Positions 16,801 through 22,841 of a stretch of DNA of 22,841 nucleotides are shown piece after piece. The notes under the pieces are model-generated. The model was not told the origin of the DNA, made no database searches, and saw only the letters and a program-made list of their open reading frames with translations. The DNA comes from Sphingobacterium sp. UBA7855 (GTDB lineage: Bacteria > Bacteroidota > Bacteroidia > Sphingobacteriales > Sphingobacteriaceae), in assembly GCA_002500745.1 (NCBI GenBank), contig DLST01000015.1, positions 1 to 22,841 of the forward strand, read 5' to 3'. The position numbers and the translations under genes are program-made. Numbering within the stretch: the first letter of the stretch is position 1; each line of letters opens with the position of its first letter.

Positions 16801-16937
16801 TCAAAGACATAACGGGCCACCATTCCTGTCTCACCAATTCCATCCAATATCTGATCTCCACCTTGCGCTACCGCGACATCTATCGTTTTGATAAAAATCG
16901 TAAGAAGTATTGCCACATGTAATTTATATCTTTTCAT
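13875..16937 (-). CDS. Secreted GH127/GH146-type glycosidase with N-terminal LamG-like domain
   Basis: Exported glycoside hydrolase of 1020 residues, probably a beta-L-arabinofuranosidase acting on plant arabinan or arabinogalactan side chains. Signal peptide cut near residue 24 (VAVA-QGG). Residues about 35-250 look like a LamG/concanavalin-like jelly roll (VARYVFDGDLKDWS, ISITGWLYLR, RWVHLAIVVD, LHDFRIYRVPLS), likely for carbohydrate binding. A short beta domain spans about 318-362. The catalytic (alpha/alpha)6 barrel of the old DUF1680 family spans about 365-850. Cysteine-dependent Zn-site residues are present: Glu747 and Cys749 (NETC), and the Cys817-Cys818 pair (FTCCNG), the nucleophile Cys probably being 817 by analogy with HypBA1. 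Glu726 is a candidate acid/base. A beta domain follows (about 850-1020). It is divergent from the AraC regulator, with no SusCD pair nearby. Family is firm; exact substrate is not. Confidence 0.92.
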   Translation of the reverse strand: MKRYKLHVAILLTIFIKTIDVAVAQGGDQILDGIGETGMVARYVFDGDLKDWSRNGLHGKFQGEKALFVADKQFNKVLSLAGGKDDFVVLPSNVLSDLESISITGWLYLRAAQPEQYLFDFGQDLARHFAVTPTGTALKAGYLGIISQKKTEVKSVASPAVPLNRWVHLAIVVDITTGSLQTYLDGRPVGEVKNIPQELSTVFGQPGSKRKVQIGKPLFGSNSSLNALLHDFRIYRVPLSRTQIATIYGNALKGVHEDTSTKGKPEDDLPRFPMNKAELYNAYLTGVADVSVETEVGELPRLPNYVVGTYKDGMVGPKVRVLWPSPTDNSTVLQQTAYTITGRIPGTDLKPKAIVSVKGKIKSNIPHLKLEPFHLDQVTLNVDEGHHHTKFIENRDKFMDTLAKSDPNSFLYMFRHAFGQKQPKGAKPLDVWDSQDIKLRGHATGHYLTAIAQAYASTGYDKALQSKFSGKMDTMINELYALSKLSGVPKQSGQAYVADPAAVPVGPGKSAYDSDLSDEGIRTDYWNWGLGFISAYPPDQFIMLEHGAKYGGQKNQVWAPYYTLHKILAGLMDVYEVSGNKKALEIAQGMGNWVYTRLNNIPTETLINMWNTYIAGEFGGMNEVMARLYRITGEQNYLKTARLFDNIDMFYGNAAHTHGLAKNVDTFRGLHANQHIPQIVGSMELYRVTNDPQYYKVADNFWYKVASDYMYSIGGVAGARNPANAECFISQPATLYENGFSAGGQNETCATYNMLKLTSDLFMFDQRAELMDYYERGLYNHILASVAENSPANTYHVPLRPGSIKQFGNADMQGFTCCNGTAIESSTKLQNTIYFKSKDDQSLYVNLYIPSTLQWKERGIKIEQQTNFPKADHTSLTIRGNGKFDLRVRVPSWATKGFFVTVNGVDQKIAADPGTYLSIQRNWKDGDVVNLKMPFDFHLDPVMDQPNIASLFYGPVLLAAQERTARKDWRKVTFDVKDIGKSIKGNPETLEFYIDDVLYKPFYDTYGRHSVYLDVSLKEQ

Positions 16938-16988
16938 AATATTATCTATTTCGTGTATTCATAATCATCGGTTTAAGTATTGCCCGCC

Positions 16989-17031
16989 TCAATTGAGTGT
17001 GCTTAGCTACACGACGGACACTCTTGATTGA
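16989..17031. promoter_or_regulatory. Imperfect inverted repeat between glycosidase and AraC genes
   Basis: TCAATTGAGTGT (16989-17000) faces ACACTCTTGATTGA (17018-17031), matching as an inverted repeat if two bases bulge. A smaller GTGT...ACAC pair is nested inside. It lies about 50 bp upstream of the glycosidase start and about 190 bp upstream of the divergent regulator. It could be the AraC-family binding site or a leader hairpin of the glycosidase mRNA. The rest of the 282-bp intergenic region shows no further clear site. Confidence 0.35.
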
Positions 17032-17219
17032 TGTCACCCTGACATTTATAAAATTAATCAGAAAAGCTCATTATATATAGGTTTATTTTAGCCGATATTC
17101 TCCCGATTTTAACTAACAATCCTGCTAATAACGATATCCCCAATTGGAAGAAAGCCCTATAATACCACGTATGCCCAAATACTCGAAGGTATTTTGTATT
17201 TTAGATTTGATAAGATTCT

Positions 17220-18116
17220 ATGGAAAAGCGAAATTTAAAAATTTGGGTGCCAGTTATTGGTCTGGATGGTTTCCGAAAAGAACAGACAGCGGGACGAGAA
17301 GAGCTCCTATTTAACGAACTCCATGGCGAACGGCTTATCGAAACACCGCATAAGCATGATTTTTTCATCATTAATCTTTTTCATAAAGCTTCTGGCGTAC
17401 ATACCATCGATTCTATCGACTATAGGATAAAAGATCATCAGGTACATATTCTCTTTCCAGGCCAAATGCACAAATGGCATATCTATGCCGATACTGTAGC
17501 TTACCAACTCATGATTGAGCGCCCTCTCTTTGAACATTTTGCACCTTTTTTTCGCTTTTCTTTTACCAATTATCAAAACCATCCTGTCATTGATCTCACT
17601 GCAGATTCCTTTGCACAATTACTTTATGAATTTGAATCCGTCAAACAAGAATTGAAAAGAGAAAACTCACTTATTCCTTTAATTAGTGCCCGAGCGGGCG
17701 TCATTGCTGCGATTGTAAGTCGAGAGGCAGAGTCTGCGTTCACCGAATTCAAGGTTTATCAATCTGTTCCGCGACTTGCTAAGTTTAACATGCTGATTGA
17801 CGAATTCTTCAGGGAACAGAAAATGGTAGCATTTTATGCCGAAAAACTTAATATTTCAGCTAATTATCTGAATATCCTATGTAAAAAGCATTTGAAAATA
17901 TCAGCTACACAACTTATCCACCAACGAATAAACATTGAAGCGAAAAGGCTTTTACAAAGCTCCGAACGGTCCATCAAAGAAATTGCCTTTGAGTTGGGAT
18001 TCGCAGATCAGGCTTATTTTTCGAATTTCTTTAAACTGCAGATAGGTACCAGTCCCAGTGACTTTAGAGACAATCTTCAAGCGGGGGAGACATCAAGTTT
18101 GTTAAGAGGAAAATGA
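17220..18116 (+). CDS. AraC-family transcriptional regulator
   Basis: DNA-binding regulator of 298 residues. The N-terminal half is the AraC-type cupin sensor domain (about 25-110): PHKHDFFIINLF with His44 and His46, and FPGQMHKWHIY near 79-89. The C-terminal AraC/XylS domain (about 190-285) has its first helix-turn-helix around VAFYAEKLNISANYLNILCKK. The second is around SIKEIAFELGF followed by DQAYFSNFFK, ending in the conserved GTSPSDFR. It is encoded divergently from the secreted glycosidase and 115 nt upstream of an amidohydrolase on its own strand, so either or both may be targets. A -7-like TAGATTTG at 17202-17209 lies 10 nt before the ATG, which would leave a very short leader. The effector is unknown; a sugar is a guess from the neighbour. 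Confidence 0.93.
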   Translation: MEKRNLKIWVPVIGLDGFRKEQTAGREELLFNELHGERLIETPHKHDFFIINLFHKASGVHTIDSIDYRIKDHQVHILFPGQMHKWHIYADTVAYQLMIERPLFEHFAPFFRFSFTNYQNHPVIDLTADSFAQLLYEFESVKQELKRENSLIPLISARAGVIAAIVSREAESAFTEFKVYQSVPRLAKFNMLIDEFFREQKMVAFYAEKLNISANYLNILCKKHLKISATQLIHQRINIEAKRLLQSSERSIKEIAFELGFADQAYFSNFFKLQIGTSPSDFRDNLQAGETSSLLRGK

Positions 18117-18178
18117 AAAATAGATAAATTACACAAGAAAAGGCAGGTATCTCCCAGCAAAAATAGCACAGAGTCCTA

Positions 18179-18186
18179 TAAATTTG
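18179..18186 (+). promoter_or_regulatory. -7 promoter box of the amidohydrolase gene
   Basis: TAAATTTG fits TAnnTTTG and would start transcription near 18192, giving a leader of about 40 nt. No -33 TTTG is seen at the usual distance, so the gene may need an activator or be read from the upstream regulator gene. Confidence 0.4.
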
Positions 18187-18231
18187 TAACCTACAGATAC
18201 CAAATACTTTTTTTTAGACAACTATGCGCTT

Positions 18232-19581
18232 ATGAAATCAATGGCCTTTACCCGCAAGGAATTTATTAGAAACTCTACGTTCGCACTTGCAGGTTCGACA
18301 CTTATACCAGCAATTTTAATTGCACAAAACCGCCATAAAATGGTGAACCAAAATCTATTGAGCAACTCCACGATTGAAAAAAACTATACATTAAAAAATG
18401 TGTTGCTAGAAACGGGCTTTGAGTACGATACTGATGGCCATGTGATTTCAACAACGACAGGCCTATTTTCTATTCAGATTGCAGACGGCAAGATCAAGGC
18501 TATAAGCTCCAATAGTAATGCTTCCGATGCTATCGATGCAAAAGGCCTTTTGATGCTACCCTCTTTCCGCGATATGCACATCCATTTGGACAAAACCTAT
18601 TATGGTGACAAGTGGCAGGCAGTAAGACAAAGGGCCGGGGGTGTAAAAGGTATGATTTCCCTCGAACAGAAAATTCTACCTGAACTATTAAAAAAAGCAA
18701 CCTATAAAGCAGAAAAACTGATCGAACTATTACAACGTAACGGTACTACTTTCGCACGCAGTCATGTTAATATTGAACCGACATCCAAACTAGACGCTTT
18801 AAGTAAGCTACAATTGGCACTGGAAAACAAGAAAGATGGATTCGGGGCTGAACTGGTTGCTTTTCCGCAGCACGGTGTATACTATACTGACTCGGTGCCA
18901 TACCTTAAGGAAGCCGCCAAAACCAATATTGATTTTATCGGTGGAATAGACCCATTTTCCATTGATGGAGCTATTGAAAAAACAATGGATTTTACGGTTC
19001 AACTGGCATTAGATCATAACAAGGGCATTGATATTCATTTGCACGAATCGGGTGAATCAGGCTTAAAAACTGTAGAATACTTAATTAACAAAGTGAACGA
19101 GAACCCAGTTCTCAAAGGTAAGACCTACCTCAGCCATTGTTTTGTATTGAGTCGGTTAGAAAAATCCAAACAACAAGAAATCGCAGCAAAACTCGGCGAC
19201 GCACAAATTGGCATCATTTCTACAATTCCATTCGGCGGATTAATTATGCCAATCCCAACGTTACTGGAAAACAACGTTGAGGTGATGACGGGAAATGACA
19301 GTATTGTAGACCATTGGAATACATTTGGTACGGGCAGTGTGTTACAAAAGGCCAATCTTGCAGCCCAGGTGTATGGCCAAACAACTGAATTTGGCTTATC
19401 TCGCATGCTCAAGCTGGCCACTGCTGGCCCCACTCCTTTGGACGATAAAGGCAATATGCAATGGCCCAAAGTCGGAGATAGTGCAGATATTGCCTTGCTC
19501 GAAGCCAGCTGTTCCGCAGAAGCAGTTTCAAGGATATCGCCAGTGAAATTGCTGATCTATAAAGGAAATATTGTCTTCTAG
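18232..19581 (+). CDS. Amidohydrolase, cytosine-deaminase-like, with export signal
   Basis: Metal-dependent hydrolase of 449 residues with a TIM-barrel amidohydrolase fold, closest in motif layout to cytosine deaminase (CodA). Metal and catalytic residues are visible: HIHLDKT (His116, His118), HLHE (His269, with Glu272 at the CodA proton-shuttle position), SHCF (His302) and TGNDSIVD (Asp356). The small beta-sandwich composite domain is formed by about 52-108 and the C-terminal 415-449. The N-terminus TRKEFIRNSTFALAGSTLIPAILIAQ resembles a Tat signal with Arg-Lys in place of Arg-Arg, so periplasmic location is likely but not certain. Met4 (18241) is an alternative start. It follows the AraC regulator on the same strand with a likely promoter of its own. 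A 19-bp hairpin overlaps its last codons. The substrate (cytosine, another cyclic amide or amidine) is unknown. Confidence 0.88.
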   Translation: MKSMAFTRKEFIRNSTFALAGSTLIPAILIAQNRHKMVNQNLLSNSTIEKNYTLKNVLLETGFEYDTDGHVISTTTGLFSIQIADGKIKAISSNSNASDAIDAKGLLMLPSFRDMHIHLDKTYYGDKWQAVRQRAGGVKGMISLEQKILPELLKKATYKAEKLIELLQRNGTTFARSHVNIEPTSKLDALSKLQLALENKKDGFGAELVAFPQHGVYYTDSVPYLKEAAKTNIDFIGGIDPFSIDGAIEKTMDFTVQLALDHNKGIDIHLHESGESGLKTVEYLINKVNENPVLKGKTYLSHCFVLSRLEKSKQQEIAAKLGDAQIGIISTIPFGGLIMPIPTLLENNVEVMTGNDSIVDHWNTFGTGSVLQKANLAAQVYGQTTEFGLSRMLKLATAGPTPLDDKGNMQWPKVGDSADIALLEASCSAEAVSRISPVKLLIYKGNIVF

Positions 19582-19606
19582 TCAGCGGACAATATTTCCT
19601 TTATAG
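19557..19606. terminator. Perfect 19-bp hairpin between convergent genes
   Basis: Positions 19557-19575 and 19588-19606 are perfect 19-nt inverted copies (CTATAAAGGAAATATTGTC and its complement) with a 12-nt loop. The left arm encodes the last residues of the amidohydrolase, so the stem begins before its stop codon at 19579-19581. The acyltransferase stop is 22 nt away on the other side. The position suggests a bidirectional terminator, but neither strand has a T-tract directly after the stem. Confidence 0.6.
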
Positions 19607-19627
19607 CTTCTACGCTCGGCTGCTTAT

Positions 19628-20662
19628 TTAATTCTTAAAACGTTTAACGATCCACGGTTCAATACGGTTACTTAAGAAATAAGCAAGTGCTAACATCAGG
19701 ATTACAACAGCTGAAAGGAGCACGTATTTATTGAAATACGGATAGAGGTGATTAAAAATGATAAAACCTATGTGCTGATGGATTAAATACAAGGGATAGG
19801 TCAATATGCCAATTTTAACAAACTTGGACGAATTAATAAACTGAAGTTTTTTAGAGGAAACCAGTAACATAAGTAAGTAAAACACAACAATGGCGATCCC
19901 AATGATATCAGCAGAAAAATCACTATGAAAAGTACGCTCCAGCCAGTGAATCCGACCAATAGCGCCGTCGATCGAAATGTACAAGCACCAAAGTAAGGTG
20001 ATCACATGCTTGACTTTTACGCCATGCAAAAACATTTGGCAGCATATAATTCCCGCAATAAAGTAGGCACTCCAATCGAGTATAAAAAACTCGTGGAGTC
20101 CATCATATATTTCGGACGGCCCGAAAAAAAAGCGTAGACTTGACAATAGCAGCCAAAAATAAACCAGGTAATCTAATCCTACTCTTTTAAATTGATTTAG
20201 AATCAGGAATAAGACTATAATTACGTAAAATTTCAACTCGACATAGAGTGACCAATAGGCACCATCTACATCACCTTGTCCCCATAATTTCTGCGTCATC
20301 GTCAGATTGGCCAGTAGCTGACTAAAAGTTACATGATAACGCGGTGCGCCAAAAAAATAGGTAATCACAAAGGTCAGCAGCAAGCAAATCCAATACATCG
20401 GATACAAGCGCTTAAATCGAGAATAGCAGAATTTACGTAACGATAGATGCTTGATAGAGAAAGCGATTACAAAACCGCTGATGATAAAAAATAGGTCGAC
20501 GCCCAGATAGCCATATTTGAAATAGTCGCCAACACCATCAAAACGTAAAAGAGACATATTTCCAGCAGCAGCCCCACGATACATATAATGATAAAACACT
20601 ACTGCTGATGCTGCAATAAATCGAAACAGATCGATTTGATAAATTCTTTTGGACTCCAACAT
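19628..20662 (-). CDS. Integral-membrane acyltransferase (acyltransferase 3 family)
   Basis: Inner-membrane O-acyltransferase of about 344 residues that would transfer acetyl or another acyl group to a sugar of the cell envelope (polysaccharide, peptidoglycan or lipid-linked glycan). The family start IYQIDLFRFIAASAVVFYHY contains the conserved His of the first segment, and about ten hydrophobic segments follow (for example YGYLGVDLFFIISGFVIAF, YWICLLLTFVITYFFG and ILTYPLYLIHQHIGFIIF). SKRIYQIDLFRF is the usual family N-terminus, so I start at Met 20662. An in-frame ATG at 20707 would add fifteen polar residues. TATATTTG on minus (20677-20670) lies between the two starts and would exclude the longer form if it is the promoter. 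It is divergent from the histidine kinase and convergent with the amidohydrolase. No glycosyltransferase neighbour is present, so the acceptor is unknown. Confidence 0.9.
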   Translation of the reverse strand: MLESKRIYQIDLFRFIAASAVVFYHYMYRGAAAGNMSLLRFDGVGDYFKYGYLGVDLFFIISGFVIAFSIKHLSLRKFCYSRFKRLYPMYWICLLLTFVITYFFGAPRYHVTFSQLLANLTMTQKLWGQGDVDGAYWSLYVELKFYVIIVLFLILNQFKRVGLDYLVYFWLLLSSLRFFFGPSEIYDGLHEFFILDWSAYFIAGIICCQMFLHGVKVKHVITLLWCLYISIDGAIGRIHWLERTFHSDFSADIIGIAIVVFYLLMLLVSSKKLQFINSSKFVKIGILTYPLYLIHQHIGFIIFNHLYPYFNKYVLLSAVVILMLALAYFLSNRIEPWIVKRFKN

Positions 20663-20877
20663 TTGGCTGCAAATATACGCGGTTTCTGGCAGATTGTCAG
20701 ACCTCATTAAGGCGGCCTATATTTAAGATATTAGCCGAAATTTTCTAAAAAAACTGTATAAACTGTATCTTATAACACAGAAGCTCATATTTCATACTTT
20801 TCTAAATATACATCACAACATTATTATCCATCGAAAACCAAATTTTCCTACGATGTCTACATTATCAGAATCTTAAT

Positions 20878-20885
20878 TATATTTG
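20878..20885 (+). promoter_or_regulatory. -7 promoter box of the histidine kinase gene
   Basis: TATATTTG matches TAnnTTTG exactly and lies 13 nt before the ATG at 20899, giving a leader of only a few bases. No clear -33 TTTG is visible. The sequence is AT-rich, so a chance match is possible. Confidence 0.4.
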
Positions 20886-20898
20886 AAAAAAAATCTAA

Positions 20899-22833
20899 AT
20901 GAACCGGATTTACTTACTTTTCTTTACCACTTTCTTTTTGACATCTTCGCACTATGTATTTTCGCAAAGTGCAGGCTTAGATAAAGTAAACAAACAGCTC
21001 GAAACAGTTAGTGGTGATTCTGCTCGCATATTAGTCTATTACAAAGTCGCATCAGAAATTTATAAGAGTACTCCTCAAGACGCGCAGGAGATTGTATCTA
21101 AGGGACTAGATCTGGCGGAAACAAAGAAATTTGACGCATTGGCAATTGACTTGCTCAACCTCCAAGGGGTTATTTACCTGAAATTAAACAACTTTGACGA
21201 AAGTATTAAAACCCACTTTAAGGTTCTCAAAAGACGAGAAGAGCGAAATGATAAAAAGGGGATGATGCTTTCTTTCTTGAATATTGGCAATGTATTTAAT
21301 AAGAGTTATGATCCAGAACAAGCCTTAAAATATTACCAACGCGCATTAGATCTGTCCAAAGAAATTCATGATACTCGAAACCGTGCAAACATATCGACCA
21401 ATATAGGCAACATTTATGCGCAGAAAGCGCTAAATGGTGAGCAAAAGAAAGATGTATCCAATGCGATCGATTATTTAGTTAAAACAGTCGAATTCTGTAA
21501 AGCAAACGCACCTGATGTTGACCTGTTCAATACCTACATTTTATTGAGCTATCTTTACCTAAAAGCAGACAAACTCGAATGGAGTACATACTATACCGAT
21601 CTTGCCATCGACATTATTTCAAAGAAAAAAGATCCCGTAGGTGAAAGTTATGCCAGGATCAATCGTGCAAATATTTACGTCAAAGAAAAACGCTTTGATT
21701 TGGCTACAAAAGAAGTTGCTCTCATTAAAAACATCATTGCTAAAAGTGGGCTTAGCAATTTAACTGAAGAACTTCAAGGTGATTTTGATAAAATAGCGAA
21801 AGCTGTTAAAGAGCAAGATGAACATTTAATTCTCAGCGATCAAGATAGTTCGGATCGAAAGTTCCATGAAGATGCTGAAGTCTTACGCGTCAGAATTAGG
21901 GAAGAACTTCGGGAGAAATATGACAGCGAAAAGAAAGAACTTGAAAATAAAAATCTATTATTAAAAAACGTTTCCATCGAACGTGAAGCACATTGGATAA
22001 AATTGATGTGGCTAGCCACCTTTTTTGTTCTTTTGATCATTTTGTTGATGGTCCTGCTATTGGTCAAAAAGAATCGGCTATTACGGAAAGAGAAACAAAA
22101 GGTCGATCATCAAGCTGCTGAGATCAAACATCAACATGAAGAACTGGTGCAGGCAGACCGATTTCGATCCACTATATTTTCCGTCGTATCCCATGATCTT
22201 CGAAGTCCTTTATCAACTTTTCAAGCGCTACTTTCTGTATCAAAAATTGTCGATCTTCCAGCTCACGAAATCAAAAACATGTTAATTACTATTGGTAATC
22301 AAGTCACTACAGCATCTAAAATGCTCGACAGTTTACTCGTTTGGTCTTCACAACAAATGGCGAACGAAAAGCTTGACATGCAGGAAATTGTACCGTTACA
22401 AATTGTAAAAGAATGTGAGGAATTATTCATTGATCGGATTAATCTAAAAAATTTATTTATAGATGTTCGTATTTCTCCGCAATTGACCATTCGTAGTGAT
22501 CTTAAACGATTTGAATTTATCATTCGGAATATCTTTAACAACGCTATCAAATTTAGCTTTAGTGGCAAATCCATTATTATTAATCAGCGTGAAACTGATA
22601 GTGAAATTCTTATATCAATTACAGATCAGGGCGTAGGAATGGACGAGCGAAAAATTACCGCACTTAAAAGTATGCAGAAACAACAAACTAGTTTAGAAGG
22701 CACATTTGAAGAAAAGGGTGCTGGTATCGGTTTAATGCTTTGCCATGAGTTTGCAAACCGAATGGGCTACTCGATTACAGTGGAGAGCAGCGAAGGTTTT
22801 GGAAGTACATTTACCCTTCATATCCCTAGATAA
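20899..22833 (+). CDS. TPR-containing sensor histidine kinase
   Basis: Two-component sensor kinase of 644 residues. Signal peptide near 1-22 (YVFSQ-SAG). The periplasmic sensor region (about 25-300) is TPR repeats, best seen at MLSFLNIGNVFNKSYDPEQA and ANISTNIGNIYAQKALNG, then a charged coiled-coil stretch (about 320-362). One membrane helix spans about 367-390. A further coiled coil (about 391-420) leads to the HisKA domain with phospho-acceptor His432 in VVSHDLRSPLS. The HATPase_c domain has the N box RNIFNNAIKFS (543-553), G1 DQGVGM (576-581) and G2 GAGIGLML (607-614). No receiver domain is fused and no response regulator is inside the window; one may follow just past the right edge. This architecture is common in Bacteroidota. 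The signal is unknown. The stop codon is at 22831-22833, so the gene is complete. Confidence 0.94.
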   Translation: MNRIYLLFFTTFFLTSSHYVFSQSAGLDKVNKQLETVSGDSARILVYYKVASEIYKSTPQDAQEIVSKGLDLAETKKFDALAIDLLNLQGVIYLKLNNFDESIKTHFKVLKRREERNDKKGMMLSFLNIGNVFNKSYDPEQALKYYQRALDLSKEIHDTRNRANISTNIGNIYAQKALNGEQKKDVSNAIDYLVKTVEFCKANAPDVDLFNTYILLSYLYLKADKLEWSTYYTDLAIDIISKKKDPVGESYARINRANIYVKEKRFDLATKEVALIKNIIAKSGLSNLTEELQGDFDKIAKAVKEQDEHLILSDQDSSDRKFHEDAEVLRVRIREELREKYDSEKKELENKNLLLKNVSIEREAHWIKLMWLATFFVLLIILLMVLLLVKKNRLLRKEKQKVDHQAAEIKHQHEELVQADRFRSTIFSVVSHDLRSPLSTFQALLSVSKIVDLPAHEIKNMLITIGNQVTTASKMLDSLLVWSSQQMANEKLDMQEIVPLQIVKECEELFIDRINLKNLFIDVRISPQLTIRSDLKRFEFIIRNIFNNAIKFSFSGKSIIINQRETDSEILISITDQGVGMDERKITALKSMQKQQTSLEGTFEEKGAGIGLMLCHEFANRMGYSITVESSEGFGSTFTLHIPR

Positions 22834-22841
22834 CATTCTGC

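Noticed and set aside
13875..16937. Calling the glycosidase region a polysaccharide utilisation locus
   Set aside because: No SusC/SusD pair or second carbohydrate enzyme is present, and the receptor upstream is convergent, short and metal-type.
1..22841. CRISPR arrays, tRNA or rRNA genes, insertion sequences
   Set aside because: No regularly spaced direct repeats of CRISPR size, no tRNA cloverleaf or rRNA signature, and no transposase-like frame were seen on either strand by eye.

Overview
This 22.8 kb window looks like chromosomal DNA of a Bacteroidota bacterium, most likely Sphingobacteriaceae and probably Sphingobacterium. The genus is inferred, not proven. The evidence is a moderately AT-rich composition, weak Shine-Dalgarno signals, several good matches to the Bacteroidota -7 box TAnnTTTG upstream of genes, lipoproteins with short lipoboxes (SSC, AVAC), a long multi-membrane-segment LepB, and DUF4625-type lipoproteins beside a TonB-dependent receptor. 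No rRNA, tRNA, CRISPR array, transposase or prophage gene was found.

Layout. Positions 1-1019 hold no convincing gene. They contain a possible leftward promoter at the edge, a degenerate telomere-like TTTAGG repeat tract and the lepB terminator. From 1020 to 4138 on the minus strand lie signal peptidase I (lepB), a secreted protein of unknown function that may be cotranscribed with it, and a small lipoprotein with its own promoter and terminator. From 4252 to 9676, also minus, three genes form a probable operon: an 825-residue Sel1-repeat solenoid, an HSP90-family ATPase starting 7 nt after it, and a helical-repeat protein with a CxxC...CxH motif. From 9904 to 13822 (plus) lie a ZnuD-like TonB-dependent receptor and two histidine-rich DUF4625-type lipoproteins. 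They are preceded by a promoter overlaid with TTGCAA half-sites and 16-bp tandem repeats, and this looks like a metal (zinc) acquisition locus. From 13875 to 19581, a large secreted GH127/GH146-type glycosidase (minus) is divergent from an AraC-family regulator, which is followed by an exported-looking cytosine-deaminase-like amidohydrolase. From 19628 to 22833, an integral-membrane acyltransferase (minus) is divergent from a TPR-containing sensor histidine kinase whose partner is not in the window.

How the genes work together. The two units most worth attention are divergent neighbours sharing the 9677-9903 intergenic region. One is an intracellular chaperone-plus-solenoid module of unknown purpose. 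In it a complete HSP90 (N-terminal ATPase, middle and C-terminal parts, no MEEVD tail) is encoded tightly with two helical-repeat proteins that could act as client adaptors or co-chaperones. The other is the outer-membrane receptor and its metal-binding lipoproteins, probably controlled by a Fur/Zur-type repressor through the repeated operator. The AraC regulator probably senses a sugar or metabolite and controls the divergent glycosidase.
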